From positions 156,536,599-156,600,598 of the forward strand of contig NC_135502.1 in NCBI RefSeq assembly GCF_052857255.1: DNA of 64,000 nucleotides, written 5' to 3'. Under the pieces are notes generated by a model. That model was not told the origin of the DNA, made no database searches, and saw only the letters and a list, made by a program, of their open reading frames with translations. This stretch comes from Amblyomma americanum (Eukaryota > Arthropoda > Arachnida > Ixodida > Ixodidae). A program made the translations under genes and the position numbers. Positions 11,113-23,557 of this stretch are shown here, piece after piece. Numbering within the stretch: position 1 is the first letter of the stretch; every line of letters starts with the position of its first letter.

Positions 11113-11509
11113 CGCGTTTTGTTTGCGCGCACTTCCAACGTGGTAAGCAGTGTTACAAAAATAATGCCTTCCTTTCCCTTGATTCAAGATTACAATCCTT
11201 CGAATAGCGAGAAATACTGTATATTATGGGGCGGACGTGATGCAGAGTCGAGGACCACGAAAGGCAGAGGCAAAAATTTAATCAAGGTACCGCATAAAAT
11301 ACTACGGTAGTGAAACTGCCAGCGGGCCTCGCTCGAGCAAAGAGCGTGCAAGGTGCTCAATGGCGCGATGGACACGCGCACAAAACAGGTGATGCGGCAG
11401 CGCGGGCTTGCACGAAGTTTCGCATGTCGCTCTACGGCGGCGCGCGGACGCTTGCGTTCTCACGGTACACTCACGTACACAAAATGGCAAGAGGCAAGAT
11501 CGTGGCGGT
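11113..11509. other. Unassigned sequence (left arm)
   Basis: Nothing recognised; overlapping short frames on both strands. Confidence 0.4.
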
Positions 11510-11695
11510 CGCCTTTCGAAGGAGGCGAAACACAAAATGCGCCCGTGTGCTGTGCGATCGCAGTGCCCATTAAATATCCCCAGATGGTCGAAATTTTTCC
11601 GGGCCCTCCGCTACGACACTTCTTCCTTCCTTTCTTTTTTGGCTCCCTCTTTTTTCCCTTCCTTACGGCGCGGTTTGTGTGAACATCGGGATATG
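11510..11695 (+). repeat. Tick Ruka-type SINE body (second copy, left arm)
   Basis: It contains 'gcgcccgtgtgctgtgcgat', 'cagtgcccattaaatatccc' and 'cagatggtcgaaatt', the SINE body in plus orientation without a tRNA head. The mirror copy is at 40916-41101 on the minus strand. It is more diverged from the family sequence than the copy at 9051. Confidence 0.7.
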
Positions 11696-12718
11696 TAACA
11701 CTGCCACTGCGTTGTTTGCTTTCCTCAAAGCGAATTTTCATTTTCAAGCTGTGCAGAGCACAGCAAGCCACACAATATGCGAAAATCAAGAACCGAAACC
11801 AGTGAAGCTGGCCAACATCATCATTCCTGATTCTGCGACGCAGTTACGGCGGAATAGCTAGAGCCTTAGAATCAGATAGATAGTGCCGCCGTTCAGTGAC
11901 CGCGGCTCTCCGCTTGAGCCCAGCTCCGTCACCTGGAGCTACCTCGCGCCCCGCTTTCCAAATCTTTCGTTCGCCGTACCGCCAGGAACAGCTGATTGCG
12001 AGTAGTCATATTTGTTTGCCTAAATCACTATCGATCAACTGCTTTCGTAATTAAACCAAAATACTTTGTCGTTTATTGCAGCAAGTATGTGGAAAATATA
12101 ACGTTACCAGTTTTTTTTTAAAGCGTTTAACATTACTCGACTTTAGCACCGCCCTTTCATTCGCCGGTTGCGGGGTTGAGCGCCCCATGCTTACTATCGG
12201 CCGTGTGCTAAACTATCTCTTTTAGTACGCTGAAACGCAGTCTTTGTGTCGAGTTCTGGCGGTAGTAGCTGTGGTGGCTTTCTTCAGCTTGTTTTTGTTG
12301 AATGTGTGGCCTCGTTAGTGTTGTGGTAATGTGACTGAACTCGGAAGCTCACAGATGGCCCCTGCGCGGCGTAAGACGTTCTTACACGCATGGAGTTCTC
12401 AAAAACGGCTCTGACGTACCGCATTCAACACTACGCCTGAGCCCCCAGCGCCCGACGCCCGACAGAAGAAACGGCTTACCGCCATTGCTGACGAATGTGA
12501 GTACAGAACTGTAAAATTACTTCTGCGTTGGGTCGTGGGGACGCATGAGGGCTGCGAATGCATTGAGGCTTGCTCTTTACGTTTTTTCGCGGTGAGGTGC
12601 AAAATGCGAGCACGACAGGATCGCTTGCAGAGAGGAGGTGTTCTGACGCGCTAGCGTGCAAGCTATGCGGCTTTTCGATTGCTCTCTTGCGCTGTTTGCA
12701 CTAACGCGGTTTCGGAGA
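11696..12718. other. Unassigned sequence (left arm)
   Basis: About 1 kb upstream of the two duplicated exons. It could hold the promoter or 5' exons of that gene. I found no frame I trust. Confidence 0.4.
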
Positions 12719-12731
12719 AGGTATGTTATAG

Positions 12732-13443
12732 AATTTGATTGCACGCCGACAACTATGAGGTGCCGCTTTATGTGTTGTTCGGACGGAACAGGAGCAGCGC
12801 GTAAAAAGTACACCATTATAACGAAAAGTGCTTGTAGCGACATGCGTCATTTGATTCTGCTGCCTAAGCGTTTACTCGATATGAAACATTGCCCGTTCTA
12901 CGTCGAAGTTGCATCAATTTATACGTTCCTTAACAAATTTGGTCAACGAAACCAGGTTTTAATACAGCCGAAAGATTATATTGCACTGCAGCTGAGGTAA
13001 TGGCACACTGGAAGGTTTGTTGTAGTTTTATTTGATTTGCGTGCAATATGCTGAATGTCATTCACCCATTTTCAGTCTGAAGCGATAAAAGTATAACGTG
13101 ATTCGCGAATCATAACTCAAAGGAAATTATGACTTGCTTTGTGAATTTGTGAACCTTTTTCATGCAAACTAATGGATGCAAAGGTAATTGCTCATTAGCC
13201 AGCACTCCTGAATACATTGTAATGAACCGCTAAAGGCTGTAATGCGATGTTGCTTCTGTATGTTTAAGAAAGCATCTAATTCAGCCTTTTTTCATATACG
13301 TCCGCAGTGAAGGACAGTGCAGCAAGCACACCGGTATTATCACGCTGCTATTGCACCTGTTTTCATCTGTCGTTCAGCCAACGCTACCCCAACCTGAGTT
13401 TAATGGCATCATCGACATGCTGCTGCAGTCTATCAGCCATTGA
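12732..13443 (+). CDS. Two 3' exons of an unidentified gene, open copy
   Basis: Exon A (about 12732-12996) encodes a hydrophobic/basic stretch including SDMRHLILLPKRLLDMKHCP and VASIYTFLNKFGQRNQVL. It ends ...CTG AG before a GTAATG donor. Exon B (13308-13443) follows a good acceptor ('ccttttttcatatacgtccgcag'), starts with T and runs 44 codons to TGA. The split codon AG|T restores Ser and phase exactly, which is the main evidence. The 5' limit of exon A is uncertain (acceptor 'gttatag' or one slightly upstream). I do not recognise the protein family. The palindrome carries a second copy (39163-39873, minus strand) disabled by a stop. It could be a real host gene or a domesticated or captured fragment. 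Confidence 0.45.
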
Positions 13444-13554
13444 CACCGGATATCAAACATGTCACCTGTAAAAGAATAGGTATGTAAGGGTATCAGAGGC
13501 GGTTGTTTTTTCCTGGTCTTTACTAGTAGCCTGACAAAAATCTTATGGTCCAGG

Positions 13555-13564
13555 ATATATATAT

Positions 13565-13595
<31 letters not shown>

Positions 13596-13597
13596 AG
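13555..13597. repeat. (TA)n microsatellite
   Basis: TA run with one A interruption. The mirror copy is at 39005-39051. Confidence 0.95.
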
Positions 13598-13638
13598 ATA
13601 AACGTATTTGGTTGCTAGAGGCAAAAATTCAAAGTTGA

Positions 13639-14471
<833 letters not shown>

Positions 14472-14475
14472 ATTT

Positions 14476-14652
14476 TGTAAGGCGGGGGTTTATTTAAAAG
14501 AGCTGGGAGGAAGGGAGCAGCGGCGAGAACAATCCGAGGGCAACCAGGTTGGGCACCGACACACGTGGCGATAGCAATACGGCTGACGCGTAGGGCCATC
14601 TTCTTCGTTTTCACGAGTCATCCGCTTTGTCTGGGTCATCGTCTTCTCCACA
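14476..14652 (-). repeat. gypsy 3' LTR (left arm)
   Basis: A 177-bp LTR, TGTGGAG...TTACA on the element strand, with an AATAAA signal near its end. It differs from the right-arm 3' LTR at a single position, and from the 5' LTR of the same element by about 10%. Confidence 0.9.
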
Positions 14653-14715
14653 ATAATCCCCGCGGCGAAGAAGAGCCATCCTGGCGACTTAGGGCGACTA
14701 CAATGTGGAGGGGTT

Positions 14716-15968
14716 TTAGTAAGGCTTGATACGCTGGATGTGAACTCTCTCGCGGCCGCGGCGGCGGAAATCGGGAGATGGCGTGAGGGGTTCGACGACG
14801 CAATTAACTTGAGATGCGCGCTCCAGGACACAGTAGGGGCAATGATACTTTGCGAGAAATTTCGAGGAGAGTTCAGGAGTACTTGATGGTATCCAGAGCA
14901 ACACAAGCGCAGCAGGAGAGAAGTGCGATGTGGTGTGAGCGTTGTCGTGGCGGAATTTATGTAGTACTGGGCGTCAGTTGTGAGTGACCGGGCGATTTGG
15001 CGACAATCTTCCGCGTGTTGCGCGGCTTCGGAAACAGGGGTATATTCGAAGGCGTCAGGTTGATAAGGCAGAATGGTGTCTATTGTAGCAGATGGATGAC
15101 GGCCGTAAAGAAGAAAGAAAGGAGAGAAGCCAGTAGGGAACTGCGGGGCGGTGTTGTAGGCGAAAGTCACATAAGGAAGGATGAGATCCCAATTCGAGTG
15201 ATTGGATGCGACATACATAGAGAGCATGTCCCCGAAGGTGCGGTTAAATCGCTCGGTGAGGCCTTTGGTCTGCCAATGATAGGCGGAGGTGGTACGATGG
15301 ACTATGTTGCACTGGCGGAGCAGGGCGGGAACGACACCGGACAAAAAGGCGCGTCCGCGGTCGCTAAGCAGTTCACGAGGTGCACCGTGACGAAGGACGA
15401 AACGTTGCAAAAGGAAGGAGGCAACGTCTGTCGCTGTCGCAGACTGAAGGGCGGCGGTTTCGGCATATCTCGTCAGATGATCAACCGCAACGATAGCCCA
15501 ACAGTTGCCGGCCGCAGTGTACGGAAGCGGGCCGTAGAAATCAATGCCGATACGGTCGCAAGGGCGTGGTGGGCAAGGGAGTGGCTGCAACTCTCCAGCA
15601 AAACGACGAGAAGATGGCTTACGACGTTGGCACGCGACACAGGCGCGTGAGTATTTAAGTAAGAAGGTGTACATGCCGCGCCAGTAATAGCGCAGCCGGA
15701 TGCGGGTGTATGTCTTCAAAACTCCCGCGTGACCGGATTGTGGGTCAGCGTGGAAATAGGCGCATATGTTCGTGCGCAGGTGGCGAGGAATAACGAGTAA
15801 CCACTTGCGGCCGTCGGTGCTGTAGTTCTGGCGATAGAGGAGGTTATCGCGGATCACGAAGTGGGAAGCATGGCGGCGGAGAGCACGGAATGGAGAAGCA
15901 GCCATGGGGTTGGAGAGAAATTCGAGAAGAGAAGCGATCCAGGGGTCAGTACGTTGCGCTGAGGGCAT
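14716..15968 (-). pseudogene. gypsy integrase (left arm)
   Basis: It encodes the integrase of a Ty3/gypsy Pol: an HHCC zinc-binding region ([10 protein letters not shown] ... CVACQRRK), then the catalytic DDE core with Asp in GIDFYGP, Asp in LLSDRGRAF and Glu in GLTERFN. The C-terminal GPY/F-like module is at 14716-14904, where GPY has become CPY. A frameshift near 14905 separates the last module. The enzyme would insert element cDNA into the host genome. This copy is not expected to work because the rest of Pol is missing. The antisense frame at 14997-15650 is a shadow. Confidence 0.9.
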
Positions 15969-16028
15969 GTTGCTGATGTGAAGGGCCGACGGGGAGACGT
16001 CAGAGGTGGAAAGGCTGGCGATCTCGGC

Positions 16029-16400
16029 TCAAAGTGGGCAGCGGGACAGGGCATCAGCGTCTTGATGCTTGCGGCCGGAACGATAGACCACGCGGATGTC
16101 ATATCCTTCCAGACGAATAGCCCATCTGGCAAGGCGGCCGGATGGGTCTTTCAAGGAAGAAAGCCAACAAAGCTCATGATGGTCCGTCACAACGTCAAAC
16201 AAGCGGCTATAAAGGTACGGGCGGAATTTGGCAAGGGCCCATACGATGGCCAAACACTCTTTTTCACTGACGGAGTAATTAGTTTCAGCCTTCGTAAGTG
16301 TGCGGCTTGCGTAGGCAACGACGTATTCATCAAAACCACAGATGCGCTGGGCGAGTACGGCGCCGAGGCCGACACCACTGGCGTCCGTGTGGACCTAGGT
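16029..16400 (-). pseudogene. gypsy RNase H (left arm)
   Basis: RNase H motifs occur in order: [38 protein letters not shown], and the trailing [15 protein letters not shown] typical of Ty3/gypsy. It degrades the RNA strand during reverse transcription. The frame is interrupted just upstream by a stop (TAG before VHTDAS) that is also present in the right arm. Confidence 0.9.
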
Positions 16401-16459
16401 AGGAGCGGTCGAGTCGAAATGGCGCAGTATGGGCGGCGCTGTTAGGAGGCGGCGCAAGG

Positions 16460-17060
16460 GGTTATACGAATCGTCGCACGCCGGAGACCACATCGATAAG
16501 TCGGAACTACCGGACAGTTGTGTTAAAGGACAGCAATCGAAGCAAAGTTGCGAATAAACCTCCGAAAGTAAGAGCACAGACTTAAGAAGCTGCGCAAGTC
16601 TTTGATGGAAGTGGGTTTGGGAAAGCCTGCAACAGCGCGAAGTATAAATGGAGCGGGAAGAACGCCTTGCTTAGAGACAACGTGTCCTAAAATTGTCAGC
16701 TGACGCGCAGCAAAACGGCCTTTATTCAAGTTGAGCTGCAGGCCAGCCTCATAGAGGCAGCTCGAAACGTGCTTCATGTGGGATAGATGGGTTTCAAAGT
16801 TGGGGGAAAAGACGACATTGTCGTCGAGGTAGCATAGACACATTTTCCACTTGAGTCTACAAAAAATGGTGTCCATCTTCCGTTCGAAGGTTGCAGGGGC
16901 ATTACAAGGGCCGAATGGCATCACAGTAAATTCATACAATCCGTCGGGGGTCAAAAAAGCAGTTTTGGGATCATCGGCCGCTTCCATGGGGACCTGCTAG
17001 TACCCAGAATGTAAATCGAAGGAGGAAAAGAGCTCCGCCCCTTGCAAACAGTCCAGAGCA
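16460..17060 (-). pseudogene. gypsy reverse transcriptase, palm part (left arm)
   Basis: The segment begins at AELFSSFDLHSGY, which is followed by an in-frame stop in place of Trp. It includes TVMPFGPCNAPATFERKMD and the catalytic CYLDDNVVFS, then the [10 protein letters not shown] and thumb motifs. The RT fingers and the whole protease that should precede this are absent. Both arms share the stop. Confidence 0.9.
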
Positions 17061-17069
17061 TCATCTATT

Positions 17070-17150
17070 GTGAAGAAGATGATTGTGAAGAAGATGTGAA
17101 GAAGACTGTGAAGAAGATGATGACCCAGAGAAAGCAGATGACCCGTGAAA
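17070..17150. repeat. Deletion scar: inverted LTR end plus TGTGAAGAAGA-type repeats (left arm)
   Basis: On the plus strand 17107-17150 reads like the first 44 bases of this element's LTR ('tgtgaagaagatgatgaccc'). It is therefore inverted relative to the element, and it is flanked by extra 'tgtgaagaag' units. It sits where protease and RT fingers are missing. Confidence 0.85.
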
Positions 17151-18239
17151 GGCCAGTACGCGGGAGCTGGAGGAGGTGGCGCGTAGACTGGGAGACGGCG
17201 GCGGCAAAGCCGGGCCACATGACCAGGCAAGCCGTAATTGTAGCAGATATGCCGGTTGTCGATGGTGCGCCAGGGATTGCTGACTCGAGGAGCCGGTCGA
17301 AGAGAAGGAACCAACGCTCGCGCAGGTGTTGGAGGCAATGCATAGGTAGGCGGTCGAGGCCTGGCGACGACGTCCGCGTATATCAGCGGAGCGGCCATAG
17401 GGGGCGGCGTCTGGGCGACAACGTCGGCATATGTCAGTGGAGCGGCGACAGGTGGTGGCGGATGGACGGGTGGAAGAGCCTCGGCAACCTGCTCTTGGAT
17501 GGCGTGTCGAAGGGCCGGAGCCAAATCTGGAGCTTGCCCTATAGGGTTTGGCAGAAGAGAAAGCTGACGCGCCACTTCTTCCCGAAGAAAGTCCGATTTG
17601 TTGCAGCAGCGATGAGGTGTCAGGTGCTGGTGTCAGTCCAGCAAGCGACTCAACTTGTCGAGGGTGCTGTCGAGTCAGGAGCCTCTGCTTCCGCAGCTCC
17701 TCGAAGCTTTTGGCAGAGGTGACAACTGCAGCAACGGTGCGCAAGTCGCGCGCTACCAGCATCTGAAAGGCGTCGTCGTCAACACCCTTCAAAATGTGTT
17801 TAATCTTGTCAGCTTCTGACATATTGAGGCTGGCACGCTTGCATAGGTAAATGACGTTTTCTATGTAAAGGGTAAAGCTTTCGCCGACCTGCTGAGACCG
17901 TTAACTCAAGCGTTGTTCGGCGCGCAGTTTCCGAACAGCAGGACGACCAAACACCTCGTAGAAGGTTGTCTTGAAAGCAGACCAGGTGCGGATGTCCACC
18001 TCGTGGTTCCGATACCACAGGTTAGCCACGCCGGTGAGATAAACAATTGCGTTATTTAGTTTGGTGGCATCATCCCATTTGTTCTAAAAAGGCTCACCCT
18101 CTCGTAAGACGTGAGCCAATCTTCGACATCCTGCTCATCGGTCCCACTGAAAATGGCCGGGTCCCGTTGGCGAAGGGAGCCGGCGCAGGTAACAGCTGGG
18201 CCCACTTGCACGGCTTGATGTTGAACGTCGTGAGGCATC
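17151..18239 (-). pseudogene. gypsy gag (left arm)
   Basis: A retrotransposon Gag-like region (TSYERVSLF; NAIVYLTGVANLWYRNHE; AFKTTFSEVFGRP) is followed by a proline-rich linker and a CCHC zinc knuckle (the left frame reads CYNYGLPGHVARLC, with one Cys changed to Tyr). A frameshift near the start and a stop after RAEQRLS break it in both arms. Gag would package element RNA. Confidence 0.85.
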
Positions 18240-18300
18240 GCAGGTGGCGAGAGAGTACGGTTGCGCAATTTGCAGGGCTGTACCCAGCACCTCCACCAAA

Positions 18301-18474
18301 TGTAAGGCGGGGGTTTATTTAAAAGAGCTGGGAGGAGAGAGCAGCGGCGAGAACAATCTGAGGGCAACCATGTCGGGCGCAGACACACGTGGTGATAACA
18401 ACACGGCTAACGCGCCGGGCCATCTTCGTTTTCAGGAGCCATTTGCTTTGTCTGAGTCATCATCTTCTTCACAA
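18301..18474 (-). repeat. gypsy 5' LTR (left arm)
   Basis: A 174-bp LTR, followed inward by 'tttggtggaggtgctgggt', a likely tRNA primer-binding site beginning TGG. It differs from the right-arm 5' LTR at about five positions. Confidence 0.9.
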
Positions 18475-18478
18475 TTTA

Positions 18479-21006
18479 TTCATTTTTGTTTTTAATTCAT
18501 ACCGACACTGAATTACTGGCTGCATTGCACTAGCTAATCTTACGTCAACAATTATTGCCATGACCTTAACCAGACCCATTGGTTTACTTGAACCGACGCA
18601 TCTGACTTTGCCCACCTCCAGTGGTTTCAATTTTCGCAATAAGCTGTGCAAATTATTGCATTCCCTTTCACGAGGCATTTATTGCTGCAATTAGGGGCAT
18701 GTAATTGCCTAAAAACAACCTGGGTACTCATTTTTATGTTCTTTGGAACACATATATTTGTTTACTTCTTACCCTTGTATTAACTTATAGTGATATGAGC
18801 ATGCCTCATCACTGAAGTGATGTCCTGCGGGACAAGTAAAGAACTGTTAGCCCAGCTACGCCTTTAGGGGCACGTTGCTGATGATTTTCTCTCTCGTACG
18901 TCTGTGTGGCTATACTTAGAAGCATTGCATCTGACACAGTGTAGGCCTTAAAGTTTTGATTTATTTGCTTTAGAAAAGGCCACTCTGGCACCCCGACAAC
19001 CTTGCTCACCTGCGTACTCTGTCAGCAAAACTCGCGACTATACAGCAAACGTACTATTTCAGGAAGCTGGTTCCTCTGAGAGTGTACTATTTGTTCATAC
19101 ATTTTACCCCCCCCCCTCCCTGCCAAGCTCCAAATGCTGACACATTATCTAAACTGAACAGCAAGTAAAGTAGAGTTACTTTCTCCTTGCTGCTCTAAGA
19201 GAAACAAACGTCCGCAATTTATATTGCAGTGTGTTTGAGCTACCTCTTTTGAGAGCAAAAGCTGCCTGAAGCTTAGTATAGACTAGTCAAGAAACACGAA
19301 ATAATTTTCACTTTTGGTGGCGTGCAAGATATTTTCAAAAGACTGGAATGAGTAAATATCTCTTTGTAGTAGTCCAACTAGGCATAACATGTTAATGTCA
19401 GTTGCTGTGTATATCAGTCTTCAAATGTGGAGGCAGAATTGAGCGCAACCGCATGTTAAGACTTTTGCTCGTTCAAGGAAGCATTGCATTTATTTATATT
19501 GTTGTGCATGCTGCTTGTGCTGTTGCTCAGGAACCTTATCAAACAAGCTCTAAGTGCTGCGTATTAGTGCTTATTGCTCAGCAACATTATCAAACCCGCT
19601 CTGAGTTCTGCGTTTTAGTGCACATTTAGCTGATTGTTGCCTCTCCATGGTTTGATTTCGAAAGAATTCGCTATAACTATATTCCTCGAATCGGTCTCTT
19701 GCGGAGTTTTCTTGCCTCTGCATTCCGCCATGGAGAAAGCTACATATTGGTGCTGTGGATGCACACATCTCAGGGCTATAATGCTACCTCTTCCTGCTAT
19801 TAATGCAGACAATTGACGACAAGGGCGCTGGCTGATATTGCGGACAAATGACAGGATGGCGCACCAAATATCGAACCAAAAAGGTCACTCAGCGTCCTTG
19901 TGTTGATATATGCTTATTAAAATTACCTCAATGCTTGATATCTACATCGCTGTGGACTTTTCGCACATATTTATCAGGGATATTATTCGTTAGTGTTTGC
20001 CGCCTTGAATGTCAGTCTTAAAACAGTGTAAGTGCTGTTTCACTGGGAGAGATTTTTTAGCTATTTATAGAGGTAAACAATCACATCCTTAGAAATATTG
20101 AGTCTAAATGTGCATATTGTAGTGCTGTAAGTGTTGATAAAAGCATGTAGCTTCAATTGATGCTTGTCAAATGTAAAAATCCACATCTAGTTACATGGAG
20201 CAAATCACATGTCTCCAGTTCCAAGTTGCTGCACTTCAAGCTTGCAACAGAGTGCTTCACATCTTTCATTTTGACACAATTTTTGGCTGCCTCTACTGTT
20301 CTGGATTGACTGGCTTGTCAGGAAGCTAAGAGGGAACCACTTTGAATTCTTACTGCTTCAGCAACAGTGCTTCAAAGTTTGTGTATGTGTGTGCATGCAC
20401 AGAGTTTCTTCCAAAGGTTTGTTATGTGGCTCATGGAACCTTCATGTTACAGAAAAAATTATTTCACTTCCGATTGTACAGGAAAGGGAGGAGTATATAG
20501 TAAATACTCCAGGTGTTTCAGAGAGAAAGAAGTAATGTTGAAAAAGTTGCTTTTTGGATCTAAGATGTTAATTTTGCAGCATAGTTTTACCCGTGTGGCG
20601 GACATCGGAAAGCCAGTGAATTGTGTTCAGTAAGCGATTTAACTAATTTCTGATAACAAACTTTTTACTATCATAGGTAAGCAAATGGTTGCAATTCGAC
20701 TTGTAGCATGTCGTTAGTAGTAGGCATATCAGCGTTTATAGTTTACAAAATGCGATTACCCTCGTCACTGTGGCTCTATAAAATTTGACTGCATCTTGCG
20801 AAAATACAGGCGCTTTAGAAAGCATGCAGGCAAAGCAATTGCTCCAGTGCATTATACTAGTCGAAAAATCAAGATTTTGTTGAGCCACAGCACAAAGGGT
20901 AATTGCGTTTTCAAAATTCTAAAAACTGATATGGCTATGGCTAGTGATCAGCTACAAATTTCTCAATTGCAACTAGATGCCTAACTTTAATAGATCAAAA
21001 GTTTGT
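18479..21006. other. Unassigned, AT-rich sequence (left arm)
   Basis: About 2.5 kb holding several 60-90-codon frames (for example 18809-19009 minus, 20367-20633 plus). They survive in both arms but show no recognised domains. The frame at 18469-18678 (minus) runs directly into the gypsy insertion point. It may be old transposon or pseudogene material. Confidence 0.4.
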
Positions 21007-21517
21007 TATTAGGTGAATCCACGAGAGATCGAACTGCCTAAATATTTATTATTTTTAATTTTCTTGACTATTTTATATATTTTGCACACATTGCTCAGTA
21101 GTCCAACAGTGAGTTTAGTTTTTTATAAATGATAATATTTGAGGGGAAAAGGTATAAAATAAAATAAACGACGTCGTGGCATAGGCAGCGTTTTCAATAA
21201 CAGCTCATTTACGCAAGGTTGCAGTCACGTAAGCATCTAGATGAGAAAGCCGTCATGTATTTTTCGTGCTAAATGTAGAGGTAAGAAGGAATATGTTGGC
21301 TTACTTCAGTCATTTTGAGGAAGTTGTCGCTTACTGGAAGAAAAGTTTAAAAACTACAAGTCTCAAGCGAGGCTATTTTCAAGAATTTTTTTCTCTTTAA
21401 ATATAAAACACAATTTCAAATTTGCAGATTGGATAAGCATCGAGGTGCTAAAGTAGTGTACCAGCTTGCTTTTTATATATAACAGAGAAGTGAAGGAAGT
21501 ATTGCCCTAATTCTGAC
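21007..21517 (-). repeat. Old tandem-duplicate segment B (left arm)
   Basis: It is a diverged copy of 22502-23017, sharing words around 'agggcaatacttcct', 'gtacact' and 'gatgcttatccaat' on the minus strand. The mirror of this segment is 31065-31575. Confidence 0.75.
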
Positions 21518-21526
21518 ATTTTTTAC

Positions 21527-22177
21527 TTCAATCAAAATTGCCGTTTGGGCGAGTTGGTGTCACATGATTCGAAAAGACCAGCGCGGAAACAGACAGGGAC
21601 ACGAGAAGAAAAAACACTGACGACAGGACGAGCGCTGACTAACAACTCTTTATTGTCGAGGAACACCCAGCACAATATATGGCAAAACACCACGTGACAG
21701 TCGGGGGGCCAAAGATTACAACCTAATCCACAGTCATCGAGGGGCGGCCAACACATGCTTGAACCAGAAGGAAAAACCTCAAAAAGTGAAAAAGGGGTAA
21801 AACTTTATGAAGTGAGCATATCAAAAGGACTTTAACCAGCAAAAAACCAAGGAAAAAAACAAGGAAGAAAACACAACTGCCAAAAAACATCGTGGCCAAA
21901 GGGCGGTGTCAAGAACACTAACAGCAACCAAGAGCGAGCCTAAAAGGGCCCAAGCAAGCGAAGCAAAAGCAGATTCAGAAATCTAAAAACAGATAATACG
22001 TCATGCAACCCTACAGATGCCACAATCAACTAAAACTAGATGAAAACAACCTAGAAAGCAAAAACTTGTCAACGCCAATAAGATAAGTAAAAAGCAGTCC
22101 GCATGTAAAAACACAATTTGGACAATTACCACTTATGAGCCGCACCAAAAAACCTGAGGAGAAGAATGCGCACGACG
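21527..22177 (-). mobile_element. PLE 3' fragment (tail B, left arm)
   Basis: A 5'-truncated PLE tail. On the minus strand it runs from 'gtgcgcattcttctcctcag' through 'ttggccgcccctcgatgac' to 'ccgcgctggtcttttcgaat' and 'caaacggcaattttgattga'. It matches the 3' noncoding end of the central PLE. The mirror is 30405-31055. Confidence 0.85.
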
Positions 22178-22501
22178 AATGTCAACAGAAATTGAAATTA
22201 TAAAGAACAGGATTTAGTTTACGACATTTTGGTAGAAGCAGCCGTGCTCAACTCTTCTGGAGCATTTGAAACAAAAGCTGTGTGCTTCGAATGCTGTAAC
22301 AACCCTGGAAAAGGCTGGTCCTCCAGTCGAGATTTTATGGAATAAATCCTGTTATAAGTTTCTTGTATACGAGGTTTTTCAGGGAAGACTAAGTAATTCT
22401 AAATAGTTTTCTTGAGGAAAAAAGATGGCTTTTTCAACACACTATTACCAGTGTTGGCAGGAACAAGAAAACCGGTGAATCGTCTTGAGTAGTAAGCTAA
22501 T

Positions 22502-23017
22502 TAACTAATATTCAATAGAGTGATTCCATGAGAGATTGAAGTGACAAAATATTTGAATTTTTTTAAATATTCTTCATTAGTTATGCAATGTGCACACATT
22601 ATTTAGAGACCAAGAGTGAATTTAGTTTAATCAAAAATGAAAATATTTCAGGAGAACAAACTGTAAATTACGTCATGGCAGAGGCAGCGTTCTGACATAG
22701 AGTTCAATTTCGCGAATTTGCATGACGTAGGAATCAAAAATATGAAAGCCATGATGGATATATTCTGCACGCTAAAAGTTCAGGTAAGGAAGAGTATGTC
22801 AGGCTTATTTCCGCCATTGTGAACAAGTCGCTTACTAGAAAAAATTTTGAAAAGACAAGTCTCAAATGAGGCAAATAAAAGCTTTCTTTTCACTGCAAAT
22901 ACAAAGCAGATCTCCTTCATATTTAGACAATGGACAAGCATCAGGTGCTAGAAAAGTGTACTGACTTTCATTTTCATATAATAGAGAGGTGCATGAAGTG
23001 TTGCCCTAAGTCTGGCG
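22502..23017 (-). repeat. Old tandem-duplicate segment A (left arm)
   Basis: Diverged copy of 21007-21517, about 1.5 kb away in the same orientation. PLE tail B lies between the two, so the PLE fragment arrived in or beside the duplication. The mirror is 29565-30080. Confidence 0.75.
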
Positions 23018-23557
23018 CTTTAAATAAAATAGAGCGTTCAAAAACATCTCCAATTTGTCTTATAACTGCTGAAACCAGTCTCTCGAAGGAGGCGAACAAG
23101 AATACGAAAGAACATGTTGCATTATTTTGTTTATAAAATGACATCCAAGCTAAAACTAGTAGCTTTTTAAGCATCGGCACGAGAGCCTAACTTTAGGTTG
23201 TTACCCGCGCTCAGCGATAGCCGTGCTTTATTTCTGCTTACATCACTGATTGGTGTTTGTCCAAAATAAGTAATAGGTATGCTCTCTCTTGAAGGAAAAT
23301 GTTTCAGTATTGGGACTTGGGGGAAAATTTACAGCAGCGGAGGGCGTGTTTGCTACTTCTGCGCCCTTAATTGGGCACTCCTGCAGGTGCTCAACAAGCT
23401 ACAAGTTTGCGCTTGGATATCATTGTTAGAAACAGAATAATGCAATACGTTTTTTCGTATTTTTCACCCCTTTTAAAAGACTTGTTTAAGGAGTTTTCAA
23501 AAAATTTGAAGATGGGTTTTTCGTTTGCTTTGTAAAAACACTACATAAGTCAAAATT
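23018..23557. other. Unassigned sequence (left arm)
   Basis: Between segment A and the inner PLE. No domain recognised. Confidence 0.4.

Larger units (their letters stand above)
14476..18474 (-). mobile_element. Ty3/gypsy LTR retrotransposon, internally deleted (left arm)
   Basis: A 3999-bp element on the minus strand with LTRs at 18301-18474 (5') and 14476-14652 (3'), flanked by ATTT/ATTT (AAAT on the element strand). Order is LTR, gag, a deleted junction, RT, RNase H, integrase, LTR. Protease and the first part of RT are missing. There is no env-like frame. Shared stops and frameshifts with the right copy show it was dead before the arms arose. Confidence 0.93.

Noticed and set aside
14997..15650. 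217-codon plus-strand frame (and its mirror 36990-37643 minus)
   Set aside because: Exact antisense of the gypsy integrase; it is open only because the sense strand is constrained and GC-rich.
17042..17722. 226-codon plus-strand frame (mirror 34874-35599 minus)
   Set aside because: Antisense of gypsy gag, with the proline-rich linker read backwards as Arg/Gly/Trp-rich text.
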